DNA of 64,000 bases. Source: a bacterium (GTDB taxonomy: Bacteria > Myxococcota_A > Bradymonadia > UBA7976 > UBA1532). This document shows, in pieces, positions 8,762 to 17,465 of this stretch. The stretch spans positions 186,001 to 250,000 of the forward strand of contig JAUHXC010000004.1 of NCBI GenBank assembly GCA_030427205.1, given 5' to 3'. Below the pieces are notes generated by a model. It was not told where the DNA came from, did not search any database, and was given only the letters and a program-made list of their open reading frames with translations. A program made the position numbers and the translations under genes. Positions within the stretch are counted from its first letter, which is position 1; the number at the start of each line of letters is the position of its first letter.

Positions 8762-11700
8762 ATGCGCTGGATGACCGCGCCCGCGATGCTGCTGCCGTTG
8801 GCCGCGCTCGTGCTCGGCCCCGATCCCACGGCCCGGGCCGCGCCCGCCGACCCACCCGACGCCGCGGCGATACGGGCGGCCCTGCAGCGCCTCGACGCCA
8901 GCACGCCGCCGGCGGTGATGACCGACCGCCCGATCTACCGCCCCGGCGAGACGATCTGGTTTCGCACCTGGCGCTGGGACGGTCGGGTCACGCTCATCGA
9001 CGCCCGCGGCCAGCCGGTCGCCGAGGGCGCGCGCGATTCGGCCGACGCCGTCGCCGGCCACCTCGACATCCCGGCCTCGGCCGGCGCGGGGCGCTATCGG
9101 CTGCGGGTGGGCCCCATCGAGCGCCCGATCGTGATCGAGCAGACCCGGCGGCCGCCGCTGCGCTTCACCCTGCGCTATGCCCGCGCGAGCCATCGGCCGG
9201 GCGAGCCCGTCGCGGCCGCGATCGAGGTGAAGCGACCCGACGGCACGCCGCTCGCCGAGCGCGCGGTGGAGGCCACCGTCGAAGCGGGCCGCGGCGTCCC
9301 GCTGACCCTGACCGGCCGCACCGACGCGAAGGGGCGGCTGACGCTGAACTTCGACCTGCCCGACGCCGACGGCCCCGCCCGGCTCAACCTGCGGGTCGAG
9401 GGCGAGGGGTCGATGGTCGGCTTCACCCGCCCGATCCCGTTGACGCCGGCGCGGCCGACGGTCGACATCCTGCCCGAAGGCGGCGACGCGGTGGTCGGGC
9501 TGCCCGGACGGGTCTACCTCGCCGCGCGTCGGGCCGCGGGACGGCCGGCGGATGTCTCGGGGCGGATCCTCGACGACCGCGACGCGCTCATCGCCGAGAT
9601 CCGCTCGGTCATCGACGGCCGGGCCCGCTTCGCGTGGACCCCCGAAGCCGGGCGACGCTATCGGCTCGTGCTCGACGGCGGCGGCGAGATCCCGCTGCCC
9701 GCGCCGCGCGACGCCGGCTGCACGCTGCGCGCGGTCGACGACTTCGACGATGCCCGGCCGACGATCGGCCTCGACCTGCGCTGCGCCGCCGAGCGCCCGC
9801 TGATGGTCATCGCCTCCCGCGACGGTATCCCGCAGGCGGTCGCCGAGACCCGCGCGGGCCCCGCGGCCGATACGCGGGTCGAGCTGCGGACGCCGCGGCG
9901 GCGAGGACCGCTGACGCTGACGGTGCTCGATCGCGACGGCACGCCGCTCGCCGAGCGCGTCGTCTTCCGCCATCGCGATCGGGGGCTGGCGATCACCGTC
10001 GAGGCCGACCGCAGCCGCGCCGCCCCCGGGGAGACGGTGGTCTTCACCGTGAAGGCCGCCGACGCCGACGGCGCGGCCGTCGAGGGCGACCTGGCCTTGG
10101 CGGTCGTCGACGACGCCGCGCTGGATCACGCCGACGATCAGAGCCCCGACGTGGTCGCCCAGATGCTGCTGATGCCGGTCGTGCGCGGGCACCTCGAGCG
10201 CGCGGGCCGCTACCTGGCGCCGGGCGCCGACGCCGGCCGGGCCTTGGATCTGCTGATGGGCACCGCCGGCTATCGTCGGTTCGAGTCGCTGTTTCCGGTC
10301 ATGCGCCCCGACGCCGACCACGACGGCATCCCCGACGTGTTCGACCAGTGCCCCACCGAACCCGAGCAGATCGACGGCGTGGCCGATACCGACGGCTGCC
10401 CCGACGACTTCGAGGGCCCTCGGCCGCCGGCGCCCGGTCTGCCGCCGACCTACCGACTCCGCCAGGGCGTGCGCATCCGGCCGCCCGCGCCCGATCCGCC
10501 GCCGCGCGGGCCCCAGCGGGTGGTCATCACGACCAGTCGGATCGAGGTGCGCGAGCGGGTGTACTTCCGCACCGACGCCGCCGAGATCCTGCCGATCAGC
10601 TATCCGGTCATCGAGGCCGTCGCCGACGTCATGCTGCGAAACCCGCACCTGCGCCGGGTCGAGGTGGCCGGGCATACCGACTCCGCCGGGCGCGCGGCGG
10701 TCAACCTGCGGCTCTCGCAGGCGCGCGCCGAGGCGGTGCGCCGGTTCCTCATCGAGCGCGGCGTGCAGCCCGAGCGCCTCGTCGCGGTGGGCTATGGCGA
10801 AGAGCGTCCGATCATGCACAACCGCACCGCCGACGGTCGGGCGCACAATCGACGGGTCGAGTTCACCTTGCTCGACGTCGGCCACGATGCGCCGCGGCGG
10901 GTCGTGCGCCGATTCCCGGCGCCGCCGCCGCCCACCGCCGCCCGCGACGACTTCCGCGAGACGCTGGCCTGGGTCCCGCGGCTGAGGTGGAAGGACGGCG
11001 TCGCGACCGTCGCGGTGCGCCTCTCCGATGCCAGCACCGCGTTTCGGGCGATCGCCGCCGGCACCGGCGCCGGCGCGGTCGGTCGCGGCGAGGCGGTGGT
11101 CACGGCGCGCACGCCGGTGATGCTCGACCTCGACGCGCCGGCGCGTATCGTCGCAGGCGACCGGCTCGAAGCCCCGATCACCGTCACCAACCACACCGAC
11201 CGGGCCGTCGCGCCGCACATCCGCTGGTCGTCGCCCCTGGGCCAAGGCCAGCGCACGCTCGCCGAGCTGCCGCCGGGTGCCCGAGCCGCGCTCGCGCTGC
11301 CGTTGGTCGCCGATGGGGTGAGCCCGACGCGCGGCCGGCTCGCCGTCGAGCTGACCGCGGGTATGCACAGCGATCGCATCGAGCGCCCGCTGGGTATCGT
11401 CGGGCGCGGCTTCCCCCACAGCGTCTTCCGCAGCGGGCGACTCGAGCCCGATCGGCAGACATCCTTCGAGATCGTGCCGTCGACCGACGCCCGCGCGCTC
11501 GAAGGCGAGCTGGTGATCGCCGGCTCGATGTTCGCTTCGCTGCGCGCCGCCGCCGAGGCGATGGTGGTCGAGCCGTCGGGCTGCTTCGAGCAGACGACCA
11601 GCAAGCACTGGCCCAACGGCATGGCGCTGCGGCTCTTCGAGCGCGCGCCGGGCGCGATCGACCCCGCGCTCATCGCCCGGGCGCGGCGCTACGTCGACGC

Positions 11701-12931
11701 CGGCAACCGGCGCCTGGCCACGTTTCAAGGGCCCGCGGGCGGCTTCGGCATGTACGGCGGGCGCAGCGGCACCCCGTGGTTGACCGCCTATGGCATCGTG
11801 CAGCTGCACGAGACCGGTGGAGATCCGGCGGTGATCGCCCGGGCCGTGCGCTGGCTCGCCGACAACCGCGAGCCGACGGTCCGGGCGCCCCGCCGCGCAG
11901 CGGTCGCCGCGTGGATCGAGTGGGCGCTGGCGATCGGCGGGCGGCTCGACCGCTTCCCGCCGCTGGACGACGCGGCGCGGACCGACCCCTATATCGTTGC
12001 GGTGCGGGTGCTGGCGACGGTGGCGGCCGGCCGCGCGGCCGACGCGCAGACCCGGGCCGACGCGCAGGCACTGGCCGAAGCCCTGGCCGCCATGGCCGAC
12101 AAGGACGGCCGCTGGACCACCGCCAAGGCGAGCATCACGGGCAGCCGCGGGCCGGGGTTGATCACCGAGACCACCGGGCTGGCGGTGCGCGCGCTGGCCG
12201 CGCTCGATCGCGCGCCGGCGGCCCGTGAGCAGGCCATCGCCGCGCTGCAGGCCGACCGCCGCGGCGGTGTCTGGTATACGACGCAGGCCACGGTGCAGGC
12301 CCTCGCCGGCATCTTGACCGGGCATCGGATCGACGACCGGCCGCCGACCGGCGACGTGATCGTGCGGGCGAACGGGCGCGAGATCTGGCGCCACCCCGCG
12401 GCGTCGCTGGGTCAGGCGCCGCACCGCATCCCGCTGGCCGAGCACCTGGGCGCGGGCGCGACGACCATCGAGCTCTCGCAGAGCGCGGGCGCGCTGCTGC
12501 GTTGGACCGCCGTCGCCCGCTGGACCGCCGAGACCGTGCCGCCCGCCGAGCCGCCTTTGCTGCGCATCGAGACCGCGCTCGACCGGGCGACCCTCGACAG
12601 CGGCGCCGCGGCGACGCTCACCGCGACCGTCTCGGCGCCGATCGCGGCGGTGAGCGATCCGCTGGTGCGGGTGGGCCTGCCGGCGGGCCTCGAGCCCGAT
12701 CGCGAGCAGCTGCGCGCCTGGACCGAGCAAGGCCGGGTGGCGCTGGCCGAGGTGCGCCCCGGCGAGGTCGTGCTCTATCTCGATCGCCTCGACGTCGGCG
12801 CGACCGTCGACCTGCCGCTGACCGTCACCGCCCGGCGCCGCGGCGTCTTTCGCGGCCGCCCGTCGAGCGCCTATCCGTATTACATCCCCGATCCGGCGTG
12901 GGCGCCGGGCATCGAGGCCCGGGTCCGCTGA
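8762..12931 (+). CDS. Alpha-2-macroglobulin-like protein with thioester motif and inserted TSP3/OmpA domains
   Basis: 1389 residues, exported through an N-terminal signal peptide (ends near residue 27). The N-terminal macroglobulin domain begins 'TDRPIYRPGETIWFRTWRW', the bacterial A2M hallmark, and further MG-type beta domains follow. In the middle sit one thrombospondin type-3-like calcium motif (about 516-550, 'DADHDGIPDVFDQCP') and an OmpA C-terminal-like peptidoglycan-binding domain (about 599-706, with 'GHTDSAGRAAVNLRLSQARA' and 'NRRVEFTL'). The C-terminal half resumes the A2M fold with thioester motif Cys941-Phe-Glu-Gln944 and the alpha/alpha toroid of the thioester domain. Bacterial A2Ms trap proteases in the periplasm; the OmpA part would tether this one to the cell wall. 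The start is ATG 8762 behind GGGAGGAG (8751-8758); Met4 is an alternative. No penicillin-binding protein partner is adjacent. Confidence 0.88.
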   Translation: MRWMTAPAMLLPLAALVLGPDPTARAAPADPPDAAAIRAALQRLDASTPPAVMTDRPIYRPGETIWFRTWRWDGRVTLIDARGQPVAEGARDSADAVAGHLDIPASAGAGRYRLRVGPIERPIVIEQTRRPPLRFTLRYARASHRPGEPVAAAIEVKRPDGTPLAERAVEATVEAGRGVPLTLTGRTDAKGRLTLNFDLPDADGPARLNLRVEGEGSMVGFTRPIPLTPARPTVDILPEGGDAVVGLPGRVYLAARRAAGRPADVSGRILDDRDALIAEIRSVIDGRARFAWTPEAGRRYRLVLDGGGEIPLPAPRDAGCTLRAVDDFDDARPTIGLDLRCAAERPLMVIASRDGIPQAVAETRAGPAADTRVELRTPRRRGPLTLTVLDRDGTPLAERVVFRHRDRGLAITVEADRSRAAPGETVVFTVKAADADGAAVEGDLALAVVDDAALDHADDQSPDVVAQMLLMPVVRGHLERAGRYLAPGADAGRALDLLMGTAGYRRFESLFPVMRPDADHDGIPDVFDQCPTEPEQIDGVADTDGCPDDFEGPRPPAPGLPPTYRLRQGVRIRPPAPDPPPRGPQRVVITTSRIEVRERVYFRTDAAEILPISYPVIEAVADVMLRNPHLRRVEVAGHTDSAGRAAVNLRLSQARAEAVRRFLIERGVQPERLVAVGYGEERPIMHNRTADGRAHNRRVEFTLLDVGHDAPRRVVRRFPAPPPPTAARDDFRETLAWVPRLRWKDGVATVAVRLSDASTAFRAIAAGTGAGAVGRGEAVVTARTPVMLDLDAPARIVAGDRLEAPITVTNHTDRAVAPHIRWSSPLGQGQRTLAELPPGARAALALPLVADGVSPTRGRLAVELTAGMHSDRIERPLGIVGRGFPHSVFRSGRLEPDRQTSFEIVPSTDARALEGELVIAGSMFASLRAAAEAMVVEPSGCFEQTTSKHWPNGMALRLFERAPGAIDPALIARARRYVDAGNRRLATFQGPAGGFGMYGGRSGTPWLTAYGIVQLHETGGDPAVIARAVRWLADNREPTVRAPRRAAVAAWIEWALAIGGRLDRFPPLDDAARTDPYIVAVRVLATVAAGRAADAQTRADAQALAEALAAMADKDGRWTTAKASITGSRGPGLITETTGLAVRALAALDRAPAAREQAIAALQADRRGGVWYTTQATVQALAGILTGHRIDDRPPTGDVIVRANGREIWRHPAASLGQAPHRIPLAEHLGAGATTIELSQSAGALLRWTAVARWTAETVPPAEPPLLRIETALDRATLDSGAAATLTATVSAPIAAVSDPLVRVGLPAGLEPDREQLRAWTEQGRVALAEVRPGEVVLYLDRLDVGATVDLPLTVTARRRGVFRGRPSSAYPYYIPDPAWAPGIEARVR

Positions 12932-13009
12932 GAGCGCGCTGTTGACCGCCTCGACCGACGCAGACGATGTGATCCGAATCGGGCGCCATCGACCGCGCCG
13001 CGCGCCCGC

Positions 13010-14260
13010 TCAAGCCGGCAGCGGCTTCGGGCCCGGCGCCCGCGGCTTGCGGCTCAGCGCGTCCGACCAGTCGACCCGGCCGGTCCACTGCATCAGCAAG
13101 AACAGCGTCAGCACCGAGAGCACCGTCACCGTCAGCCCGGTGTAGCCCGCCCAGAAGTGGGCCAGCGAGAAGCCGATCAGATAGACCAGCTGCGCCCCGG
13201 CCGCCTCGACGAACGCGAAGCGATTGCCCACCACCAGCCGCAGATAGGTCACCACCAACAGCACGCTCACCGCGCTCGCCAGGCCGAACGCCGCCTCCAC
13301 CGGCAGGTGGTCGGCCGAGTAGGCGAAGAGCAGGTGGAACGCGAAGAAGGCCCCCGCCAGAAACAGGTAGTTGACCGGGTGCATGCCGATGTCGCGCAGG
13401 CGGTCGAGCACGAAGATGACCAAGAAGAAGAACAGCAGCGAGATCGGCGCCGACAGTGACAGCTCGGTGGCCAGCTCGCCCGGCTGCACCCGCTGCGGCA
13501 TCTGCATGCCGATACCGTGCCCGGTCACCGCCTGCTCGAAGGCCCAGGTCAGCGCCCAGCCGCTGTCGGTCTGCTCGCGGGTGCTCGGGCTGAGGGTCTC
13601 GTAGGGATAATCGATGGCCGCGAAGTCGGTGGTCAGCGCCAGCTCGAAGTCCTCCAGCCGGCTGACCCCGTCCGCCGGGCGATAGCGCCACGCCTCGAGC
13701 CCCCGGCTCTGATAGCCCGCCTGCAGCGCGACCACCTGCCCCGGCTGCACCCGCATGCGCAGCGCCACCTCGCCGCCCTCGGGCTGAAGCTCGTCGGTGC
13801 GATCGACCCCGTCGACCACGAAGCGGAAGCCGTCGTAGATGCCCGAGGCGTCGGGGAAGGGGAAGACCACGTCCAGCGCGCCCGCCGGCCCGTCGTGGGC
13901 GTAGCGCCAGGCCCCGTCGAGGTTCACGTCGTACAGCGGGTACCACATCAGCCCCTTGCGCCGCTCGTCGAGGCTCAACGCCACCGACACCCGGGTGCGG
14001 TCGGCGCGATCGACCTCGGGCACGAAGACCGTCTCCTCGTAGACCACGCCGTCGCGGGTCGAGCGGCGGACCTCCTCGCGGTGGAAGACGAACCGCGGCG
14101 CCTCCTGAACCTGCGGGCGGCCCCACAGCTCGTGCACCGCGCCCTCGAGGTGGCGGGTCTGCTCGTGGGTCCGCATGGAGGTGACCCCGCCGAGGACCAG
14201 CCAGCCCACGCTGGTTGCGCCGAAGATCGCGATGATGCCGAAGATGCGCCAGATGCTCAT
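13010..14260 (-). CDS. CreD-like inner membrane protein
   Basis: 416 residues. One N-terminal transmembrane helix (about 7-27) is followed by a large extracytoplasmic beta-rich region with long stretches of 'VVFPFPDASGIYDGFRFVVDG' type. The C-terminus holds about six closely spaced helices (from about residue 270), with 'MHPVNYLFLAGAFFAFHLL', which matches the C-terminal membrane half of CreD (cell-envelope integrity / inner membrane family, Pfam CreD). The function of CreD is poorly known; in enterics it lies in the CreBC regulon and influences envelope stress. ATG 14260 has a GGAG about 7 bases upstream. A creA homologue lies 36 kb away (49774-50259), not in an operon with this gene. Assignment rests on topology and the NPVNYLF-like motif. 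Confidence 0.7.
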   Translation of the reverse strand: MSIWRIFGIIAIFGATSVGWLVLGGVTSMRTHEQTRHLEGAVHELWGRPQVQEAPRFVFHREEVRRSTRDGVVYEETVFVPEVDRADRTRVSVALSLDERRKGLMWYPLYDVNLDGAWRYAHDGPAGALDVVFPFPDASGIYDGFRFVVDGVDRTDELQPEGGEVALRMRVQPGQVVALQAGYQSRGLEAWRYRPADGVSRLEDFELALTTDFAAIDYPYETLSPSTREQTDSGWALTWAFEQAVTGHGIGMQMPQRVQPGELATELSLSAPISLLFFFLVIFVLDRLRDIGMHPVNYLFLAGAFFAFHLLFAYSADHLPVEAAFGLASAVSVLLVVTYLRLVVGNRFAFVEAAGAQLVYLIGFSLAHFWAGYTGLTVTVLSVLTLFLLMQWTGRVDWSDALSRKPRAPGPKPLPA

Positions 14261-14408
14261 GTCTCGCTCCGTCGATGGTGATGCAGCGAGGCTAGCGCGG
14301 CGATCGGGCTCGGGCGGGGCGCAGGCGGGGCGAGCGCGGGGCGAGATCGTGCAGAGGTGGTGCAGGCCGACTCCGGCGCGTGATGTCGCGGTCGGCGACC
14401 CGGCGCGC

Positions 14409-15215
14409 TCAGCGCAGCGAGACCACGTCGAACTCGAAGTCGCGCCGCGGGCCCGAGACGGTCACCTTGATGGTGCGCGCGTCGACCCGGGCGAAGCTCA
14501 TCGCCAGCGACTTGCCGGCCGGGTTCTCCAAGGTATACGTGCCCGCCTGCGGCACCGGATCGAGCCCGCGCACCTCGACCCCGTCGATGTCGAGCTGCCA
14601 GTCGCCGCCCTTGCGCCCCGTCCAACCCCGCTCGCCGTCGATGCGCAGCCCGTCGCGGCTCTCGAGCAGCGACTGCATGCGATCGCCGCGGCTCGACGCG
14701 ACGTGTTCACCGTCGGTCCAGCTCATCTCGTGCACCACGCGGCGGCTGAGCTGCTCGAAGCTCCAGGTGACGCTGGCCGATCCGTCGACGGTCAGGAAGC
14801 CGTCGCTCAGCGTGCGCCATACGTGGCTGACCTGGACCTCGCCGTCGACCCGCTCGACGGTCACCGCGGTCTGGCCCGACCAGCTGCGCCCCTTCCAGGT
14901 GCACTCGCCCATTACGCCGAAGTCGATGGTGACGGTGCGCTCGGCCCGGCTCACCGTGGCGCACGGGATCTGACTCTCGACGAAGTCGCGCAGGTTGGCC
15001 GCGGCGCTCTCGACCGCGTCGCCGATGGTGAAGTCGGTGGTCAGGGTGACCATCTCGCCGGTCAGCGCGTTGGCCTCGGTCGAGATCTGCACTTCGGTGA
15101 GGGCCTCGGAGGCCTCCTCGCGGGTCAGCGGCTCCTCCCGGTCGCAGCCGGTCAGGCCGGCGCCCATAGTCAAGCAGAAGGCGAGGGACAGCGGGGCGAA
15201 AGCGTAGCGGTTCAT
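14409..15215 (-). CDS. Lipoprotein of unknown function
   Basis: 268 residues. The N-terminus is a lipoprotein signal peptide with lipobox 'LTGC' (Cys at about 24). The rest is beta-rich, with repeated 'TVTIDFG', 'ASVTWSFEQLSRRVVHEMSWTDG' and 'IKVTVSGPRRDFEFDVVSL' segments, and no catalytic motif that I recognise. I do not recognise the family. The start is ATG 15215, chosen over an in-frame ATG at 15251 because it directly precedes the signal peptide and has GAGGAG just upstream. The neighbouring minus-strand gene upstream ends 110 bp away, and a GC-rich hairpin lies between them, so it probably has its own promoter. Confidence 0.7.
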   Translation of the reverse strand: MNRYAFAPLSLAFCLTMGAGLTGCDREEPLTREEASEALTEVQISTEANALTGEMVTLTTDFTIGDAVESAAANLRDFVESQIPCATVSRAERTVTIDFGVMGECTWKGRSWSGQTAVTVERVDGEVQVSHVWRTLSDGFLTVDGSASVTWSFEQLSRRVVHEMSWTDGEHVASSRGDRMQSLLESRDGLRIDGERGWTGRKGGDWQLDIDGVEVRGLDPVPQAGTYTLENPAGKSLAMSFARVDARTIKVTVSGPRRDFEFDVVSLR

Positions 15216-15268
15216 GGTCGGCTCCTCGGTATCGGGGGTGTCCTGTCTCATCGGACGTCAACCGAGAA

Positions 15269-15301
15269 CGCCGGCAGAAGTTGCGGTCGCCGGCGATTTT
15301 T
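15269..15301. terminator. GC-rich hairpin, possible terminator
   Basis: A perfect 7-bp stem, CGCCGGC (15269-15275) and GCCGGCG (15289-15295), with a 13-base loop, is followed on the plus strand by ATTTTT (15296-15301). The T-run suits plus-strand transcription, yet both flanking genes are on the minus strand. On the minus strand the hairpin lies just past the stop of the 15325-16059 gene and is followed only by a weak TTCTCGGTT. It may stop either antisense transcription or the upstream operon. Confidence 0.35.
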
Positions 15302-15324
15302 CTGCAGATGCGCGTCTGCGCGCG

Positions 15325-16059
15325 CTACTCCAGCTCGTTGAACGACTGCATGGGCTCGAAGCGCACCTCGCCGCTCTCGTCGACCCGGCCGCGCCGGGTG
15401 AACGTCGAGAACACCCCATCGCAGTTCAGATCACCCACCGCCCGGGCCTCGAACGTCGCGCCGGGGCCCTGACCCTCGACGGTCACGCTGTACTGATAGT
15501 TGTGCGGCTGATCCAGCGCGAAGTTCAGCGCCTGCCACGTCGGGTGATCCCAATCCCCCGGCTGGGGCACGAAGCCGTGCTCGTCCCCCTCAGCGCAGTG
15601 CGGCCGGGCCGGCGTCGGCGGCGCGCTCGCCGGGAACCCCGGCGGCAGGATGTTGCCCTGCCGGTCGGCGAACTCGGTGTAGTGATAGGCCAGCGCGCTG
15701 TCGCTCAGCATGCGCAGGTTCATGCTGGCCTCGGTGGTCTTCGAGCGGCGCACGTACTTCATGAACGCCGGGATCGCCACCGCCGCCGCGACGCCCGCCG
15801 CCAGCGGCAGGTTGGCCGACGCCGACAGCCGGGCCCGCGCCGCCCGCCCGTGGGTCGTCTCCGGGTGGCGCGCCGCCAGCTCGAACAGCAGATCGTCGGC
15901 GGTCAGCGTATCGCCCGACATCTCGGCGATCACCGCCCGGTCGTACAGCGCGCGCGCCGCGTCGGGATCAGCCGCGCTCTGCGGCTCGCCCCCGCAGGCC
16001 GCCAGCAGCCACGCCGCCAGCACCAGCAGCGATATCCGACGACAGGCTCGTACAGTCAT
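15325..16059 (-). CDS. Lipoprotein with embedded type IV pilin-like core
   Basis: 244 residues. The N-terminus is a lipoprotein signal with lipobox 'LLAAC' (Cys22). Residues 35-80 look like a single TPR-like helical pair ('ALYDRAVIAEMSGDTLTADD'). Residues 84-116 (hydrophobic 'LAAGVAAAVAIPAF' then 'MKYVRRSKTTEASMNLR') closely match the N-terminal helix of type IV pilins and pseudopilins just after the cleavage site. The C-terminal 'VGDLNCDGVFSTFTRRG' also resembles pilin-like proteins of myxobacteria. The prepilin peptidase site (GFTLxE) is absent, having been replaced by the lipoprotein domain. It is the last of three minus-strand genes spaced 8-9 bp apart. Function unknown; a lipid-anchored structural subunit is one idea. 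The start is ATG 16059. Confidence 0.7.
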   Translation of the reverse strand: MTVRACRRISLLVLAAWLLAACGGEPQSAADPDAARALYDRAVIAEMSGDTLTADDLLFELAARHPETTHGRAARARLSASANLPLAAGVAAAVAIPAFMKYVRRSKTTEASMNLRMLSDSALAYHYTEFADRQGNILPPGFPASAPPTPARPHCAEGDEHGFVPQPGDWDHPTWQALNFALDQPHNYQYSVTVEGQGPGATFEARAVGDLNCDGVFSTFTRRGRVDESGEVRFEPMQSFNELE

Positions 16060-16067
16060 CGTGAACC

Positions 16068-17456
16068 TCACAGGCGACTCCAGCGCAGCTCGACCCGCAC
16101 CGTATCCGGGCCGGGCTCGATCCACAGGGCCGCGCTGTCGAGCAGCTTGGCCTCGAGTTGAGCGATGGTGGTCAGCGCCGAGAGGAAGCGCGCGTCGGCG
16201 TCGGCCAGCTCGATGAAGTCGGGCAGCGCGCCGATGCCGTTGGGCAGGTGGGCCACGAAGAGCCCGTGCACCCCGCGCTTGCCCAGCGCCGGCGGCATGC
16301 CCGGCGGCGCCGGATCGGCCTCGACCGCCCGGGTCAGATCGATCGCCTCCAGCCCGAAGAGCAGGTGGGTCCCGGTGACCCGATAAGGCAGCGTCAGCGT
16401 GCCCGCCGCGTCGGGCAACGCCAGCGCCAGCGCGCCCGCGCCGCCCTCGCCCGGCGTATGCTTCAGGGCCACCTCGCCCATCGCCAGCACCTCGACGATC
16501 GCCTCGACCAGACCCCGGCCATCGGCGCCCGGCTGCAGGCCGAACGCCACGATCGGATCGCCGATCCCGCCGACGGTCGTCGCCAGCACATCACCGGTCC
16601 AGAGCTCGCCCACTCGATCGGCCAGCGGGCGCATGTGCTCGTTCGGCGAGACTGCGGCCTTCAGCAGCGCCGGCCCGTCCACCGAGACCTTCAGGACCAG
16701 CGGGCTGCGCCGATGCAGCGGCCCCAAGGGCGAGTCGCCCTCGCTCGGCAGCACCATGCCCTTGATCGGATCGAGCTGCGGCCGGGCGTCCGCCCGCGTC
16801 TTCAGGGTCAGCGCGACGCTCACCGCGTCTTTGGTCTCGACCCGCAGCGCCACGTGCTCGGCCCACAGCCCCACCGGCGGCGGCAGCAACGTGACCAGCG
16901 GCCCCGAGACCCGCGCGGCGAGCCACGCGCCGGCCAGGCTCGGATCACCCGCGCCCGGCGCCTCGGGCACCTGCTGGCTGTCGCAGACCAGAAAACGCCC
17001 CCGCTGGGCGCAGCGCACCTTCGCCGGGCCGTCGAAGCCGTCCTCGGTCGCCGTCAGCGGCACCTCGAGCCGGGTGAACCACGCCGCGAGGCTGGCCCGG
17101 GCCTTGGCCGCGTCGGTGCTGCCGATGACCAGCCGCACCCGCTGCCCGGCGTCGACGAAGACCCCGACGCCCGCGCCGAGGTCGAGCCCTTCACCCCACG
17201 CCCGGGCCCACGGCCCGATGCCCTCACCGCGCCATCCCCGCAGATCGGCCGCCGCCGCGCCCACCGAAGGCGCCTCGCCGAAGCGGGCCTCGAGCCCGTC
17301 CAGCCGATCGGCGAGGCTGTCGGCCCCGCGAAACGTCAGCGCGCCGATGGCGTCGGGCAGCGCCCAGTCGGCCACGTCGACCTCCGCCGCCGCGACCGCC
17401 GGGCCGCCCAGGCCGACCAGCGTCGCCGCCAGCGCCCACAGATATCTCGTCTTCAC
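16068..17456 (-). CDS. Exported protein of unknown function
   Basis: 462 residues, with a Sec signal peptide ending near 'GPAVAAAE' (residue 24) and no lipobox. The remainder is an Ala/Gly/Leu-rich mixed alpha/beta protein without recognisable motifs. Segments such as 'LVIGSTDAAKARASLAAWF' and 'VHGLFVAHLPNGIGALPDFIELADAD' suggest the loosely defined DUF3352-like class of exported proteins, but I cannot confirm this. ATG 17456 is preceded by GAGGAG. It is the middle gene of a compact minus-strand operon: the dehalogenase ends 9 bp upstream and the pilin-like lipoprotein begins 8 bp downstream. Confidence 0.65.
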   Translation of the reverse strand: MKTRYLWALAATLVGLGGPAVAAAEVDVADWALPDAIGALTFRGADSLADRLDGLEARFGEAPSVGAAAADLRGWRGEGIGPWARAWGEGLDLGAGVGVFVDAGQRVRLVIGSTDAAKARASLAAWFTRLEVPLTATEDGFDGPAKVRCAQRGRFLVCDSQQVPEAPGAGDPSLAGAWLAARVSGPLVTLLPPPVGLWAEHVALRVETKDAVSVALTLKTRADARPQLDPIKGMVLPSEGDSPLGPLHRRSPLVLKVSVDGPALLKAAVSPNEHMRPLADRVGELWTGDVLATTVGGIGDPIVAFGLQPGADGRGLVEAIVEVLAMGEVALKHTPGEGGAGALALALPDAAGTLTLPYRVTGTHLLFGLEAIDLTRAVEADPAPPGMPPALGKRGVHGLFVAHLPNGIGALPDFIELADADARFLSALTTIAQLEAKLLDSAALWIEPGPDTVRVELRWSRL

Positions 17457-17465
17457 GTCCGCTCC

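Noticed and set aside
8645..12730. Long upstream extension of the kinase-pseudokinase frame on the minus strand
   Set aside because: It is antisense to the macroglobulin gene; the zinc ribbon and kinase fold begin right after ATG 8644.
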